A stretch of 64,000 nucleotides of DNA, taken from contig NZ_LGYN01000012.1 of NCBI RefSeq assembly GCF_001307105.1, forward strand, positions 62,001 through 126,000. The letters run 5' to 3'. The position numbers were made by a program, and so were the translations under genes. This DNA comes from Bacillus australimaris. GTDB lineage: Bacteria > Bacillota > Bacilli > Bacillales > Bacillaceae. Positions 36,649 through 45,088 of the stretch are shown here, piece after piece; position 1 is the stretch's first letter; each line of letters starts with the position of its first letter. The notes under the pieces were generated by a model. The model was given only the letters and a program-made list of their open reading frames with translations. It was not told where the DNA came from and ran no database searches.

Positions 36649-37005
36649 GTGTTTTACCATGTTCCTTATCCTGCTTTGCAGGTTCCCGCAATGAGCCGCG
36701 CATATCCGCCGCGCACACCTATGACTTTTCCTCCAGTAGATGCTCACTCATTTCAACGAGCCGCAAAGGAATCAGCCCGTCTCGTTGCTGATGCTTCACT
36801 CATTACACAGCAAATTTCTAGCTCACTTCCGTTTGCACAGCGCATCATGGAGGCTGCTGAGCGCTCTGATTCGACAAGTGTCGTGCGAATGCTGAAGCAA
36901 ATCGGTGTGAAAAGTGGCATCGAGATCCGTTTTAGTCCAGAAGGTATTCGTATCTACTTGTCTCTTGCCTCCAGCAGACTTTTCCTTCTTTTACAATGGG
37001 CATGA
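36649..37005 (+). CDS. yuzC: YuzC-like protein of unknown function
   Basis: 118 residues beginning FYHVPYPALQVPAMSRAYPP, Pro/Tyr-rich at the N-terminus, then a helical region ARLVADASLITQQISSS. No signal peptide or membrane segment. The GTG at 36649 follows AGAGGTGA by five bases. Position and look match B. subtilis yuzC; small Pro/Tyr-rich proteins like this are often spore-associated, but that is only a guess. Confidence 0.75.
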   Translation: MFYHVPYPALQVPAMSRAYPPRTPMTFPPVDAHSFQRAAKESARLVADASLITQQISSSLPFAQRIMEAAERSDSTSVVRMLKQIGVKSGIEIRFSPEGIRIYLSLASSRLFLLLQWA

Positions 37006-37010
37006 CAAAG

Positions 37011-37040
37011 AAAAGCCGCTCTGACGCGAGCGGCTTTTCT
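37011..37040. terminator. Bidirectional terminator yuzC/yuxH
   Basis: AAAAGCCGCT/AGCGGCTTTT, 10 bp with an 8-nt loop, A run and T-rich tract on either side. Confidence 0.92.
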
Positions 37041-38266
37041 TATGATTCAAACATTTTATGGCACCATTCAATGGCTTCTATATAACAGCCGTAGGCTTCC
37101 TCTTTTGGAAGATCCCCATCTAGCATCTCATCATCCCATGCATTTCGTTCAATCCGTTTAGCCACACCCAGCACAAAAGAATAATCATTTTCATAACCAA
37201 GCAGTGCCTCGCCAACTTCATCAGAAAGCGGCAGCTCTTTCACAAGTTCGGTGATATCTGCCCTAACAAGCGTATCAATGAGAGAGAACATGCCTGTCAG
37301 CATATAAGAGGCTGGATGCTCTCGTTCAGTACGATAGGCAATCAGTTCACACGTTTTGGCACGAATGAATGACATTTTGATAATTTCTTTTTGGCTTGAG
37401 TTGGCTTGGACATTCAGTTCTTTAAATGAAAGGATAAAGATCCAGCGCCGAATCTCATTAAACCCGAGCAGGATGATCGCCTGACGGATACTTTTAATTT
37501 GATATAGACGTCTCATGCCGCCTGAATTTAGCATTTTTAATAATTGATATGATAGCGATAGGTCACTTTCAATAAAATGAGTCACGGTCTGGATATTCGG
37601 CTGGTCCTTGCTTAGTTCATTTAAAAGCTGGTGGTACGCATGGAAGCTTGTCGATAATGCGCGTCCCGATATCACATGGGGTTCACTAAAGAAATACCCT
37701 TGAAACAAGTGGAAGCCCGCATCTAGCGCTTCTTCATATTCTCTTCGTGTTTCCACCTTTTCTGCTAGGAATCGAAGTCGATACTTTTTATACGTGTTCA
37801 GAATATCTCTTCGTTCATGCGATGTGGTCTTCAGAAAGTCAACTTTTAAAATATCAATGCAATAGAGGAGTTCGTCAAGCAGCTTGTCACAATGATGTTT
37901 TCCACTTAGGAAAAAATCATCGAGTGCAATCGTATATCCCCATTTTTTTAATTGCTTACATCTTATAATAAGTGCCGGGGTAATCGGTACATTTTCTAAT
38001 ATCTCGATCACAAGCTGATGCGGATCAAAATAGGTGAGCAGATCAGATGAAAGCAAGCTTTCAGTGAAATTAATGTAGCATCGTTTTCCTTCTGTCAGTG
38101 TTTCGATGCCGATATTCAAAAAACTGTTAATGATGAGGTCTGTTGTCGCTTGATCACCGTCTTCAGCACTGTATGTATTGGTTTCACTATCTCTATAAAG
38201 CAGCTCATATGATACGACTTGTTCTTTTCTGTTAAAAATAGGCTGTCTCGCAACAAACACCCTCAA
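37040..38266 (-). CDS. yuxH: EAL-HDOD signalling protein
   Basis: 408 residues: an EAL-like domain (about 1-200) followed by an HDOD domain (about 205-390, FIESDLSLSYQLLKMLNSGG, AIILLGFNEIRRWIFI). The EAL part keeps E-L-L-Y-R, LALDDF-type IALDDFFLSG, K-V-D in DILKVDF and E in LAEKVET, but the glycine-rich loop DDFGxG is altered to DDFFLSG, so c-di-GMP hydrolysis is uncertain. The TTG at 38266 is ten bases after AAAGGAGG; the longer frame to 38296 is rejected because it would contain that site. Confidence 0.87.
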   Translation of the reverse strand: MRVFVARQPIFNRKEQVVSYELLYRDSETNTYSAEDGDQATTDLIINSFLNIGIETLTEGKRCYINFTESLLSSDLLTYFDPHQLVIEILENVPITPALIIRCKQLKKWGYTIALDDFFLSGKHHCDKLLDELLYCIDILKVDFLKTTSHERRDILNTYKKYRLRFLAEKVETRREYEEALDAGFHLFQGYFFSEPHVISGRALSTSFHAYHQLLNELSKDQPNIQTVTHFIESDLSLSYQLLKMLNSGGMRRLYQIKSIRQAIILLGFNEIRRWIFILSFKELNVQANSSQKEIIKMSFIRAKTCELIAYRTEREHPASYMLTGMFSLIDTLVRADITELVKELPLSDEVGEALLGYENDYSFVLGVAKRIERNAWDDEMLDGDLPKEEAYGCYIEAIEWCHKMFES

Positions 38267-38359
38267 CTGCTCCAATCCTCCTTTATGCCATGACAAACAA
38301 GATGTGCTTACAGTATACCAAATGATTACGCTTTTAGTTCATTTTCAATCGGTCAAAAT

Positions 38360-38392
38360 AAAAAAAAGAGACCATCCCGCTTGATGATCTCT
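38360..38392 (-). terminator. Intrinsic terminator of pncA-pncB
   Basis: 10-bp stem AGAGATCATC/GATGGTCTCT (one wobble, minus strand) with a 6-nt loop and a run of T. Confidence 0.9.
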
Positions 38393-38406
38393 CTTTCTTC
38401 AAACCA

Positions 38407-39876
38407 TTAGCTTTCATAAAGCTCTTTTTTTATTTTATTTTTCACATCATGGATAAACTGCATCTTATTATCCCAGCATTTTTGACTCAAATCGACTGGA
38501 TATTCTTCTGGTTTGCTGATTCGTTTGTATTCCTCCCAGAAAAGTCCAAGACTATCCTGCACATAGGCTTGAATCGTTTGAATATCCGGATTATCATAGA
38601 CAAGTTTTCCTTGTTCAAAAATCGGAACGTGAAGATCCTTCGCCACAAAGTTTGTGACAAATTTGCTAATAAACGTATGCACTGGATGGAACATTTTTAG
38701 TTTATCCTCAGAATGAACATCTTCCTCTTCAAGCGCAATGTAGTCACCCTCAGAATGATGATTCAATTGATTGATAATGCGGTACACACGTTTACGACCT
38801 GGTGTTGTCACTTTCTCTGGGTTGGATGAAATTTTGATGGTATCATTCATTTTGCCGTTTTCTTCAATAGACACAAGCTTATACACGGCACCAAGGGCTG
38901 GTTGATCGAATGCTGTGATCAGTTTTGTCCCAACACCCCACACATCAATTTTAGCGCCCTGTGCTTTTAAATTCATAATCGTATGTTCATCAAGATCGCT
39001 TGATGCAATGACTTTTGCATCATGGAATCCTGCTTCATCCAGCATCGTTCTAGCTTTTTTAGACAAGTATGCAAGGTCTCCGCTGTCAAGTCTGACACCA
39101 ATGAAGTTGATTTTGTCTCCGAATTCTTTCGCTACCTTAATTGCATTCGGAATACCTGATCTGACGGTATCATACGTATCGACTAAAAAGACACAGTCTG
39201 TATGAGTTTCTGCGTATTTTTTAAATGCTGTATATTCATCGCGGTATGCTTGTACAAGCGCATGAGCATGTGTTCCTGATACTGGAATATTAAAGCGTTT
39301 CCCAGCACGAACATTACTTGTCGCCTGGAAGCCGCCGATGAGTGCTGCTCTTGCTCCCCACATCGCTGCATCCATTTCATGTGCACGTCTTGTTCCGAAT
39401 TCTAATGCTGTCTCATCTTCAATGATTCCTTTAATGCGAGCCGCCTTTGTTGCAATCAGCGTCTGGAAATTCACGATATTGAGCAATGCCGTTTCGATTA
39501 ATTGAGCTTCAACAAGCGTTGCCTCGATACGCATAATTGGTTCATTCGCAAAGACAATTTCTCCTTCTCGCATTGAATGAAGTGTACCTGTAAAGGACAA
39601 TCCGCTTAAATAGTCAATGAAATCGCTTTTATAACCGAGTTCATCTTTCAAATACGCTAGATCGCTTTCGGTGAAGGAAAAGTCCGATAAATATTCAATC
39701 GCTTTCTCTAAACCAGCAAATACAGCGAAGCCATTGTCAAATGGAAGCTTTCTAAAGAAGAGTTCAAACACTGCCTTCTTCTCATGAATGCCGTCTCTCC
39801 AATACGTTTCTGCCATGTTAATTTGATAAAGGTCTGTATGTAGTGATAAACTGTCGTCCTTAAACCGATGCTCCAA
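38407..39876 (-). CDS. pncB: Nicotinate phosphoribosyltransferase
   Basis: 489 residues. Converts nicotinate and PRPP to nicotinate mononucleotide in NAD salvage (Preiss-Handler route). Motifs: HTDLYQINMAETYW at the start, EFGTRRAHEMDAAMWGARAA with the catalytic histidine region, VSGTHAHALVQAY and VRLDSGDLAYLSKKAR for PRPP binding. Length matches B. subtilis PncB (490). Forms an operon with pncA, 17 nt upstream. Confidence 0.94.
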   Translation of the reverse strand: MEHRFKDDSLSLHTDLYQINMAETYWRDGIHEKKAVFELFFRKLPFDNGFAVFAGLEKAIEYLSDFSFTESDLAYLKDELGYKSDFIDYLSGLSFTGTLHSMREGEIVFANEPIMRIEATLVEAQLIETALLNIVNFQTLIATKAARIKGIIEDETALEFGTRRAHEMDAAMWGARAALIGGFQATSNVRAGKRFNIPVSGTHAHALVQAYRDEYTAFKKYAETHTDCVFLVDTYDTVRSGIPNAIKVAKEFGDKINFIGVRLDSGDLAYLSKKARTMLDEAGFHDAKVIASSDLDEHTIMNLKAQGAKIDVWGVGTKLITAFDQPALGAVYKLVSIEENGKMNDTIKISSNPEKVTTPGRKRVYRIINQLNHHSEGDYIALEEEDVHSEDKLKMFHPVHTFISKFVTNFVAKDLHVPIFEQGKLVYDNPDIQTIQAYVQDSLGLFWEEYKRISKPEEYPVDLSQKCWDNKMQFIHDVKNKIKKELYES

Positions 39877-39893
39877 CTTCCATTCTCCTTCCC

Positions 39894-40445
39894 TTACTTA
39901 ACCACTTTCGCACCAAGCGATTGCTCAAAGTGAGAAAGTGCCCACTCGTGCCCCGCTTCATTAAAACTCGCCACAGCATTTTGGTGAATCACAAGTTCGA
40001 AGCCTTTATTGTATGCATCAACAGCTGTATGAAGTACACAAATATCGGTACATACGCCGGCTAAATGAAGTTCAGTGATGCCGCGTTCGCGCAGTTTCAT
40101 TTCTAATTGCGTGCCTGCAAAAGCAGAGTATCTTGTTTTTTCCATATAGTAGACATGTTTTAAATGTTTTGACGTGTGAAATAGTGAACTTAGTTGTCCA
40201 TAAAGCTCAATTCCCTCAGTCCCGCGAATATTATGGGGTGGAAATAACTTTGTCTCTGGATGATAAGGGTCCTCTTCTTCATGATGATCGACAGCAAAGA
40301 CGACAAAGTGCCCTTCATCAATAAATGAAGAAGTGATCTCTGTGATCTTAGACTCAATCGCTTGTCCAGGCTTTCCACATGTCAGTTTTCCATCGTCTGC
40401 AACAAAATCAACTGTATAATCAATACAAATCAATGCTTTGCCCAT
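39894..40445 (-). CDS. pncA: Nicotinamidase
   Basis: 183 residues, isochorismatase-fold amidase that hydrolyses nicotinamide to nicotinate, feeding PncB. The catalytic set is seen: Asp in ICIDYTVDF, Lys in MEKTRYSAFAGT and Cys in AGVCTDICVLHTA. Metal-binding residues are in AVDHHEEEDPYHPET. The start at 40445 is six bases after GGGAGAG and gives the family length; the open frame to 40460 is less likely. Confidence 0.94.
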   Translation of the reverse strand: MGKALICIDYTVDFVADDGKLTCGKPGQAIESKITEITSSFIDEGHFVVFAVDHHEEEDPYHPETKLFPPHNIRGTEGIELYGQLSSLFHTSKHLKHVYYMEKTRYSAFAGTQLEMKLRERGITELHLAGVCTDICVLHTAVDAYNKGFELVIHQNAVASFNEAGHEWALSHFEQSLGAKVVK

Positions 40446-40505
40446 CCGCATCTCTCCCATATGCTCTTTTGAATCATTATAGCTTATTCATTTCACTAGG
40501 GAAAC

Positions 40506-40913
40506 CTATTCAACAGATTCGTGTGAAAAAGCTTTTTGAAACAGCTCATCTTTTAGGTAGATGTGCTCTTGATTGACCGCACTTGGCATCTCTATGACAA
40601 GACCAAATGGAGAGTGCGCTTCATGATGATTCACCACTTTAAACGAACATCCAGCGGCATTTGCCATTTTGACATATTGAGAATAGGAAGCATAGGACAA
40701 TTCACCATTTAAAAGAACTGTGGCCTGGCGATTGGTCTTCAATATTTGTTCGACCTCATGATACGGTTTATTTCTTGATACCTGTCCCTTTGTCAGGGCG
40801 AGAAGCGCTCGTTCCCTTAATGAACCGAGAAACATTCTTCGTTCATCAGGTTTTGTTTCAGCATGTCCAAATATCCCTTGCTGCAAATAAAAGTCTACGG
40901 ATTCTTCTTTCAT
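40506..40913 (-). CDS. yueI: DUF1694 family protein
   Basis: 135 residues, soluble, DUF1694: QGIFGHAETKPDERRMFLGSL and VNHHEAHSPFGLVIEM. Distantly related to ribosomal L7Ae-like folds according to family descriptions; function unknown. The start at ATG 40913 is placed after GGAG; a GTG at 40925 overlaps the site. Follows yueH by 27 nt. Confidence 0.85.
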   Translation of the reverse strand: MKEESVDFYLQQGIFGHAETKPDERRMFLGSLRERALLALTKGQVSRNKPYHEVEQILKTNRQATVLLNGELSYASYSQYVKMANAAGCSFKVVNHHEAHSPFGLVIEMPSAVNQEHIYLKDELFQKAFSHESVE

Positions 40914-40940
40914 CGCTGTGTTCACTCCTGGTTTCTAAAT

Positions 40941-41189
40941 TTACATTTCTGTGACCCAGTGCACAACCTTGAGTGCGAGGTCACGTGCTTCATCTGTTTC
41001 TACTCTTTCCATTAAGGATTGTTCAAGCGTATGGATGAGCTGCTCTTTTTCGTCCTCATACGCAATGGAAATACTCCATTCAATGTCAGGTACGGCAACA
41101 AGCGTTTTATATTCTTTTTTATTTTCATGTAAATATACATTGTAGGTCTTTGGTTGTCCGCTTGTGATGTGTGCTTTTCTAATTTTCAT
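40941..41189 (-). CDS. yueH: YueH-like small protein
   Basis: 82 residues (KIRKAHITSGQPKTYNVYLHE), acidic C-terminal half, no membrane segment or signal peptide. Same length as B. subtilis YueH. Unknown function. GAGGTGTG lies upstream of the ATG. Co-directional with yueI, probably one transcript. Confidence 0.83.
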   Translation of the reverse strand: MKIRKAHITSGQPKTYNVYLHENKKEYKTLVAVPDIEWSISIAYEDEKEQLIHTLEQSLMERVETDEARDLALKVVHWVTEM

Positions 41190-41240
41190 TTGACTCTGTT
41201 CACACCTCTTTTTTTCTTACATCCATATCCATTGTACCAT

Positions 41241-41282
41241 AAAAAAAGACAGCTTCAGAAAAGGAATTCCCTTTCAAAGCTG
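41241..41282 (-). terminator. Intrinsic terminator of the second gerPF-like gene
   Basis: CAGCTT/AAGCTG with an inner GAAA.GG/CC.TTTC stem, and seven T on the minus strand, directly after the stop codon. Confidence 0.85.
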
Positions 41283-41283
41283 G

Positions 41284-41505
41284 CTACGCATTAAAGCTTT
41301 TTTGCTGGCTGATCAGGTCTATATCCCACACAAAAGTGACGTTTGGACTGTTAAAGAATTGGACAAAGTCTCCTGCATTATAAGTTCCTGAACCACCCGC
41401 AGAGTGATCGACACTTTTTGGCGAAATGGCAAAAACATCACCGAAATGTGCAGAACCGTTTCCAATCACACGATCAATATGAATAGGCCCAACTATCGCT
41501 GGCAT
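41284..41505 (-). CDS. GerPA/GerPF-family spore germination protein, extra copy
   Basis: 73 residues, MPAIVGPIHIDRVIGNGSAH, with VDHSAGGSGTYNAGD; clearly the GerPA/GerPF family, which in Bacillus spores helps nutrients pass the coat. About half identical to the adjacent yueG and the same length, ending in the same SFNA, so a tandem duplicate. The open frame to 41592 is longer, but ATG 41505 has AAAGGTGG seven bases upstream and aligns with yueG. Own terminator on both sides. Confidence 0.88.
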   Translation of the reverse strand: MPAIVGPIHIDRVIGNGSAHFGDVFAISPKSVDHSAGGSGTYNAGDFVQFFNSPNVTFVWDIDLISQQKSFNA

Positions 41506-41564
41506 CTTTCCACCACCTTTTCTTTCCTCATCATATGCCCAGCTCAAAAATACGTGTATGAAAA

Positions 41565-41603
41565 ATAAAAAAGACAGCTGATATTTGATCATCAGCTGTC
41601 TTT
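41565..41603. terminator. Bidirectional terminator between the gerPF-like genes
   Basis: Perfect 13-bp stem AAAGACAGCTGAT/ATCAGCTGTCTTT with an 8-nt loop; six T on the minus strand. It abuts the yueG stop. Confidence 0.93.
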
Positions 41604-41825
41604 CTATGCGTTAAATGATTGAGGCTGACCAAACAATGTAAAGTCCCAAAGCATTGTCGCATTCGGATCACTTGTGAGTGACATATAATCACCTGAATTA
41701 AAGGCTCCAGCCCCGCCAGTAGAGTGGTCTACAGCCAAAGGAGCAATGGCCAGGACATCCCCGAAAGTAGCCGCACCGTTTCCTCCTAACGACTCAATAT
41801 GAATAGGTCCGACGATTGCAGGCAT
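41604..41825 (-). CDS. yueG: GerPA/GerPF-family spore germination protein
   Basis: 73 residues, MPAIVGPIHIESLGGNGAAT, FGDVLAIAPLAVDHSTGG. Family of small coat-associated proteins needed for germinant access. AGGGGGA precedes the ATG. Corresponds by position to B. subtilis yueG; the second copy downstream is an addition. Confidence 0.9.
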   Translation of the reverse strand: MPAIVGPIHIESLGGNGAATFGDVLAIAPLAVDHSTGGAGAFNSGDYMSLTSDPNATMLWDFTLFGQPQSFNA

Positions 41826-41891
41826 CAGAATCTCCCCCTATCTGCTTATGTCAATCATCTTATGCAAAAAGGGAAAAGTTGTGCATCTGCC

Positions 41892-42995
41892 CTAAACGTT
41901 TAAATGCTGTTCTTTGCGAGATCGCTGACGCAGCTGAACCAATCTGACAATATTCAAGGTGATGGCTTTAAGCAGTGCATAGACAGGGACTGCAAAGATC
42001 ATACCAAGAATTCCGCCAAAGCTTCCTGCCCCAATTAATAGCAGGATAATAGTAAGCGGATGTGTGTTGAGCCGTTTCCCAATAATCAATGGAGAAATGA
42101 CATTTCCATCAACTTGCTGAACGATAAGAATCACAATCACTGTCACCACCGCTTTTCCAGGCGAATCAAGAAACGCAATGAGCACAGCTGGTGCAGCGCC
42201 AAGATATGGTCCAAGGTACGGAATCACATTTGTGACCGCAATAATAATGCCGAGAATGAGCGCATATTTCACACCAATTAATAAGTATCCAATAAAACAA
42301 GCCACTCCAACAAATAAACAGACGACAATCTGCCCTTGTATGTAAGCCGCAAGCGTATCGTTTAATTCTTTAAAAATTTTCAATCCTTCCTTACGGTAAG
42401 GCATTGGCAAAAATTGAACGAGCTTGTCCGGAAACTTATGTCCGTCCTTCAGCATATAAAACAAAATGAAAGGAACTGTGATGACAGCTAAGGCAATATT
42501 GGCAATCACACCAAACACCGCAGACATACTTGAAGCAATATTCTCCGGCAAATCTTTTAATGTCGAAACGATCGTCTGTTCAAACTTCGAGACAGACACA
42601 TAATCCTGGTTCATCATCCATGTAAATGTTTTAGAATGTGAGAAGTCGTTCATAAATTTCTGCATGTCCGTCACATAACCAGGGAAGCTTTTGACAAGTC
42701 CCCCTACCTGCGTGACAATAATCGGTCCCGCCGCATTGACAATGAATGTGATGAGTCCAATGAACAGGAGATAAATAATCAGGATAGCGAGTGTCCTAGG
42801 AATTTTCTTGGACAAAAATCGAACAATTGGATTAAAGATGAAAAAGAGAATCCCTGCCAGCAGAATAGGAACAAACAGAGTTGATGCAAATAAAATAATC
42901 GGTTGAAATAAAAACGAAACCTTTGTTGATACATAAACAATGAGTAAAACAAGTAATATTTGGAATGTCCAAAAATGAACTTTAGATTTTAACAA
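41892..42995 (-). CDS. yueF: AI-2E family membrane permease
   Basis: 367 residues, seven to eight membrane segments, AI-2E/TqsA (UPF0118) family: YLGPYLGAAPAVLIAF, QQVDGNVISPLIIGKRLNTHPL and GGILGMIFAVPVYALLK are the family marks. Some members act as exporters or Na+/H+ antiporters; the substrate here is unknown. TTG start with AGGAGGAG seven bases upstream. Followed by no clear terminator. Confidence 0.9.
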   Translation of the reverse strand: MLKSKVHFWTFQILLVLLIVYVSTKVSFLFQPIILFASTLFVPILLAGILFFIFNPIVRFLSKKIPRTLAILIIYLLFIGLITFIVNAAGPIIVTQVGGLVKSFPGYVTDMQKFMNDFSHSKTFTWMMNQDYVSVSKFEQTIVSTLKDLPENIASSMSAVFGVIANIALAVITVPFILFYMLKDGHKFPDKLVQFLPMPYRKEGLKIFKELNDTLAAYIQGQIVVCLFVGVACFIGYLLIGVKYALILGIIIAVTNVIPYLGPYLGAAPAVLIAFLDSPGKAVVTVIVILIVQQVDGNVISPLIIGKRLNTHPLTIILLLIGAGSFGGILGMIFAVPVYALLKAITLNIVRLVQLRQRSRKEQHLNV

Positions 42996-43150
42996 AGAGG
43001 CTCCTCCTGTAACGTATTGATCTTATTAAAAAACTACTATTCAACCCACCTTCTGTCAACTGCTTCTTGTTTTAGAACCTTATTTTTTGTAAAAAAAAGA
43101 ACAATTGGTATATCATGCACTGATTCCAGATATACATTCTATAAGCATGA

Positions 43151-43178
43151 AAAAAGCAGACACCTATACGTCTGCTTG
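43151..43178 (-). terminator. Intrinsic terminator of yuzF
   Basis: AAGCAGAC/GTCTGCTT with an 8-nt loop and a run of T on the minus strand, ending one base before the yuzF stop codon. The remaining 155 nt up to yueF show no gene. Confidence 0.88.
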
Positions 43179-43415
43179 TTACACTCTTTCACTGTGATCA
43201 GGCATCACCGATACAATTTGCTGGATCCGCACATAAAAAACTGATTTTGCCCCCGCCTCAATCACAATATGATCCGGCATGACTTCCTTCAATTTTCCAC
43301 GCACCGTATCTTTCACTGTTTGAACAATTAATCTCATACCGATCACTTTATGCAATGTTTGATAAACATATGGATCAACTAATGAAACAAGCTGCGGACT
43401 TCCTTGTTGTGCCAT
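43179..43415 (-). CDS. yuzF: DUF2642 family protein
   Basis: 78 residues, DUF2642: HKVIGMRLIVQTVKDTVRGK, LKEVMPDHIVIEAGAKSVFYVRIQQIVSVMP, a small beta-barrel-like, Sm-like protein seen in spore formers, possibly coat-related. The start at 43415 has AAAGGGG eight bases upstream; the open frame to 43478 lacks one. Confidence 0.85.
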   Translation of the reverse strand: MAQQGSPQLVSLVDPYVYQTLHKVIGMRLIVQTVKDTVRGKLKEVMPDHIVIEAGAKSVFYVRIQQIVSVMPDHSERV

Positions 43416-43597
43416 CCTACCTGCCCCTTTACTTGTGTATTTACCCACAGCGTATGCAATCACCCATGTGAATGTCACTCAAAGCAAACCTATAACGTTA
43501 ATACCATATTTTTACATTTTATATGTTTTTACATTTTTTAGCAGTATAATAGATTGGTGCTGTCTACAGCTTAAATCATTTGAAGAGGTGAATGATC

Positions 43598-45088
43598 TTG
43601 AAAAAACTAATCTGTATCGTTGCTGTCATGCTCTTTCTATCTTCTGCATGTTATGCATATGCAGGCACAATAGGAGATGAGCCTGGGACACCAGGGAAGT
43701 GGTTCAAAGGAGATGAACCGGTTCAAAAAGATGAGTCCAAACCGCCACTTGTTTTTGTTCATGGCATTAACAGCTCCTCCTCCACATGGTTCGATCGAAA
43801 CGATATGGCAAAGCAAGCTGTTCTGAACGGATACGAAAGCGCATTCATAGATTTGTATCCAGATCAGGACATGAAAAAGAATGGCAAACTATTAGCGGAA
43901 AAACTAAAAGAAATCTATGATGTTTTCGGCCGAAAACTCATTGTGATTGGTCACAGTAAGGGCGGAGTGGATACACAGTCCGCACTCGTGTATCACAATG
44001 CTCATCCATATGTGGAAAAGGTCATCACACTCGGCTCCCCTCATTACGGGACGCCGCTGGCAGATTTAGCGTATAGCAAGGGCGGGAGCTGGCTCGCAAA
44101 AATTCTTGGACAAAAAAGCGACGCGCTCTATTCTTTGCAAACCGGTCTCATGGAGGCTTTCCGAAGTGAAACTGACAAACTGGAGACGTTTCCTCATAAA
44201 TACGTCACTTATTCTGGATCGGAATGGGGTACATTTGGCGGAGTACTGTATTTAGGCGGGATGTATTTAAAAAGCTTTGGTACAAACGATGGGGCCGTCA
44301 CAGTAAGCAGCACAAAACTATCATATGCAAACAATATTTTAACAGGGAAGTGGAATCACAATTCTATCAAAAATGGCACAAGCATGTTCCCCGTGTTCCA
44401 GCATCAGCTGCTAGCCAACCCCGCAAATGCTGAAAATAAACAAAAAGAGAATCTAACGCAAGAGCCCGTTACTACTGAGCTGAATACAGATAGTTATGTA
44501 CAAGGCGGAGAAAGTGAAAAGGATAAAACAGAAGCGTTCTATGTAGAGGAAGGAACGAATGGCTTATCGATTCAGTGGTTAAATGAAAGGCAAGAGGCGC
44601 AGCCCGAAATCATCGCCCCAAATGGAGACGTCTTAACAAATCTTAAGACATCGGAAGCATCTTTCCCATATGAAGGCGCATTTTCGCACCATGTGCAAAT
44701 CAATAAACCCGTTCCTGGAAAATGGATGATTCGATCAAATTCTGAAAAAAGGACTCCTTATTTGCTGCTCGTATCCTTTGACTCACCATTAAATGAGGAA
44801 ATCAAAGCAGAGGCAGCGAAATCAGGGGATGCATCGACCCATTCAAGCGGGCTGATTAAACGATTAAGCAAAAAAGTAGAAACCTTTTACTTTAAGGATG
44901 CACGAAAAGATCATCCATTCAAAACAACAGCTTCATCAGATGTTCAATTGAAAAAAGAAGGTGCTTATTCTGTTACGGTTCATTACACCGGACTCACTGC
45001 ATCAGGTACATCTGCGTTTAACCGTACCGTTATTCGCACATTGTATGTTGATCAGCATGGAAATATTCATGGAGACATTCCATACTAA
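43598..45088 (+). CDS. Secreted alpha/beta-hydrolase lipase or esterase
   Basis: 496 residues. A signal peptide (KKLICIVAVMLFLSSACYAYA) with AxA-type cleavage near residue 22 predicts secretion; the SSAC is not a canonical lipobox. The hydrolase part (about 40-270) has the oxyanion motif LVFVHGINSSSSTWF, nucleophile GHSKGGVD and LGSPHYGTPLADLA, typical of secreted lipases. The last 200 residues form a beta-rich, PPC-like C-terminal domain (VNKPVPGKWMI-type motif). The TTG at 43598 is eight bases after GAGGTG, so preferred over ATG 43592. The substrate is unknown. I do not recall a counterpart here in B. subtilis 168, so it is probably a lineage-specific insertion. Confidence 0.82.
   Translation: MKKLICIVAVMLFLSSACYAYAGTIGDEPGTPGKWFKGDEPVQKDESKPPLVFVHGINSSSSTWFDRNDMAKQAVLNGYESAFIDLYPDQDMKKNGKLLAEKLKEIYDVFGRKLIVIGHSKGGVDTQSALVYHNAHPYVEKVITLGSPHYGTPLADLAYSKGGSWLAKILGQKSDALYSLQTGLMEAFRSETDKLETFPHKYVTYSGSEWGTFGGVLYLGGMYLKSFGTNDGAVTVSSTKLSYANNILTGKWNHNSIKNGTSMFPVFQHQLLANPANAENKQKENLTQEPVTTELNTDSYVQGGESEKDKTEAFYVEEGTNGLSIQWLNERQEAQPEIIAPNGDVLTNLKTSEASFPYEGAFSHHVQINKPVPGKWMIRSNSEKRTPYLLLVSFDSPLNEEIKAEAAKSGDASTHSSGLIKRLSKKVETFYFKDARKDHPFKTTASSDVQLKKEGAYSVTVHYTGLTASGTSAFNRTVIRTLYVDQHGNIHGDIPY

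Noticed and set aside
43505-43541. Direct repeat TTTTTACATTTT twice upstream of the lipase gene
   Set aside because: Short A/T-rich words in a promoter region; not distinguishable from composition.
43831-43848. CcpA-type cre-like sequence in the lipase gene
   Set aside because: Mismatch in the conserved core and within coding sequence; not reported as a site.
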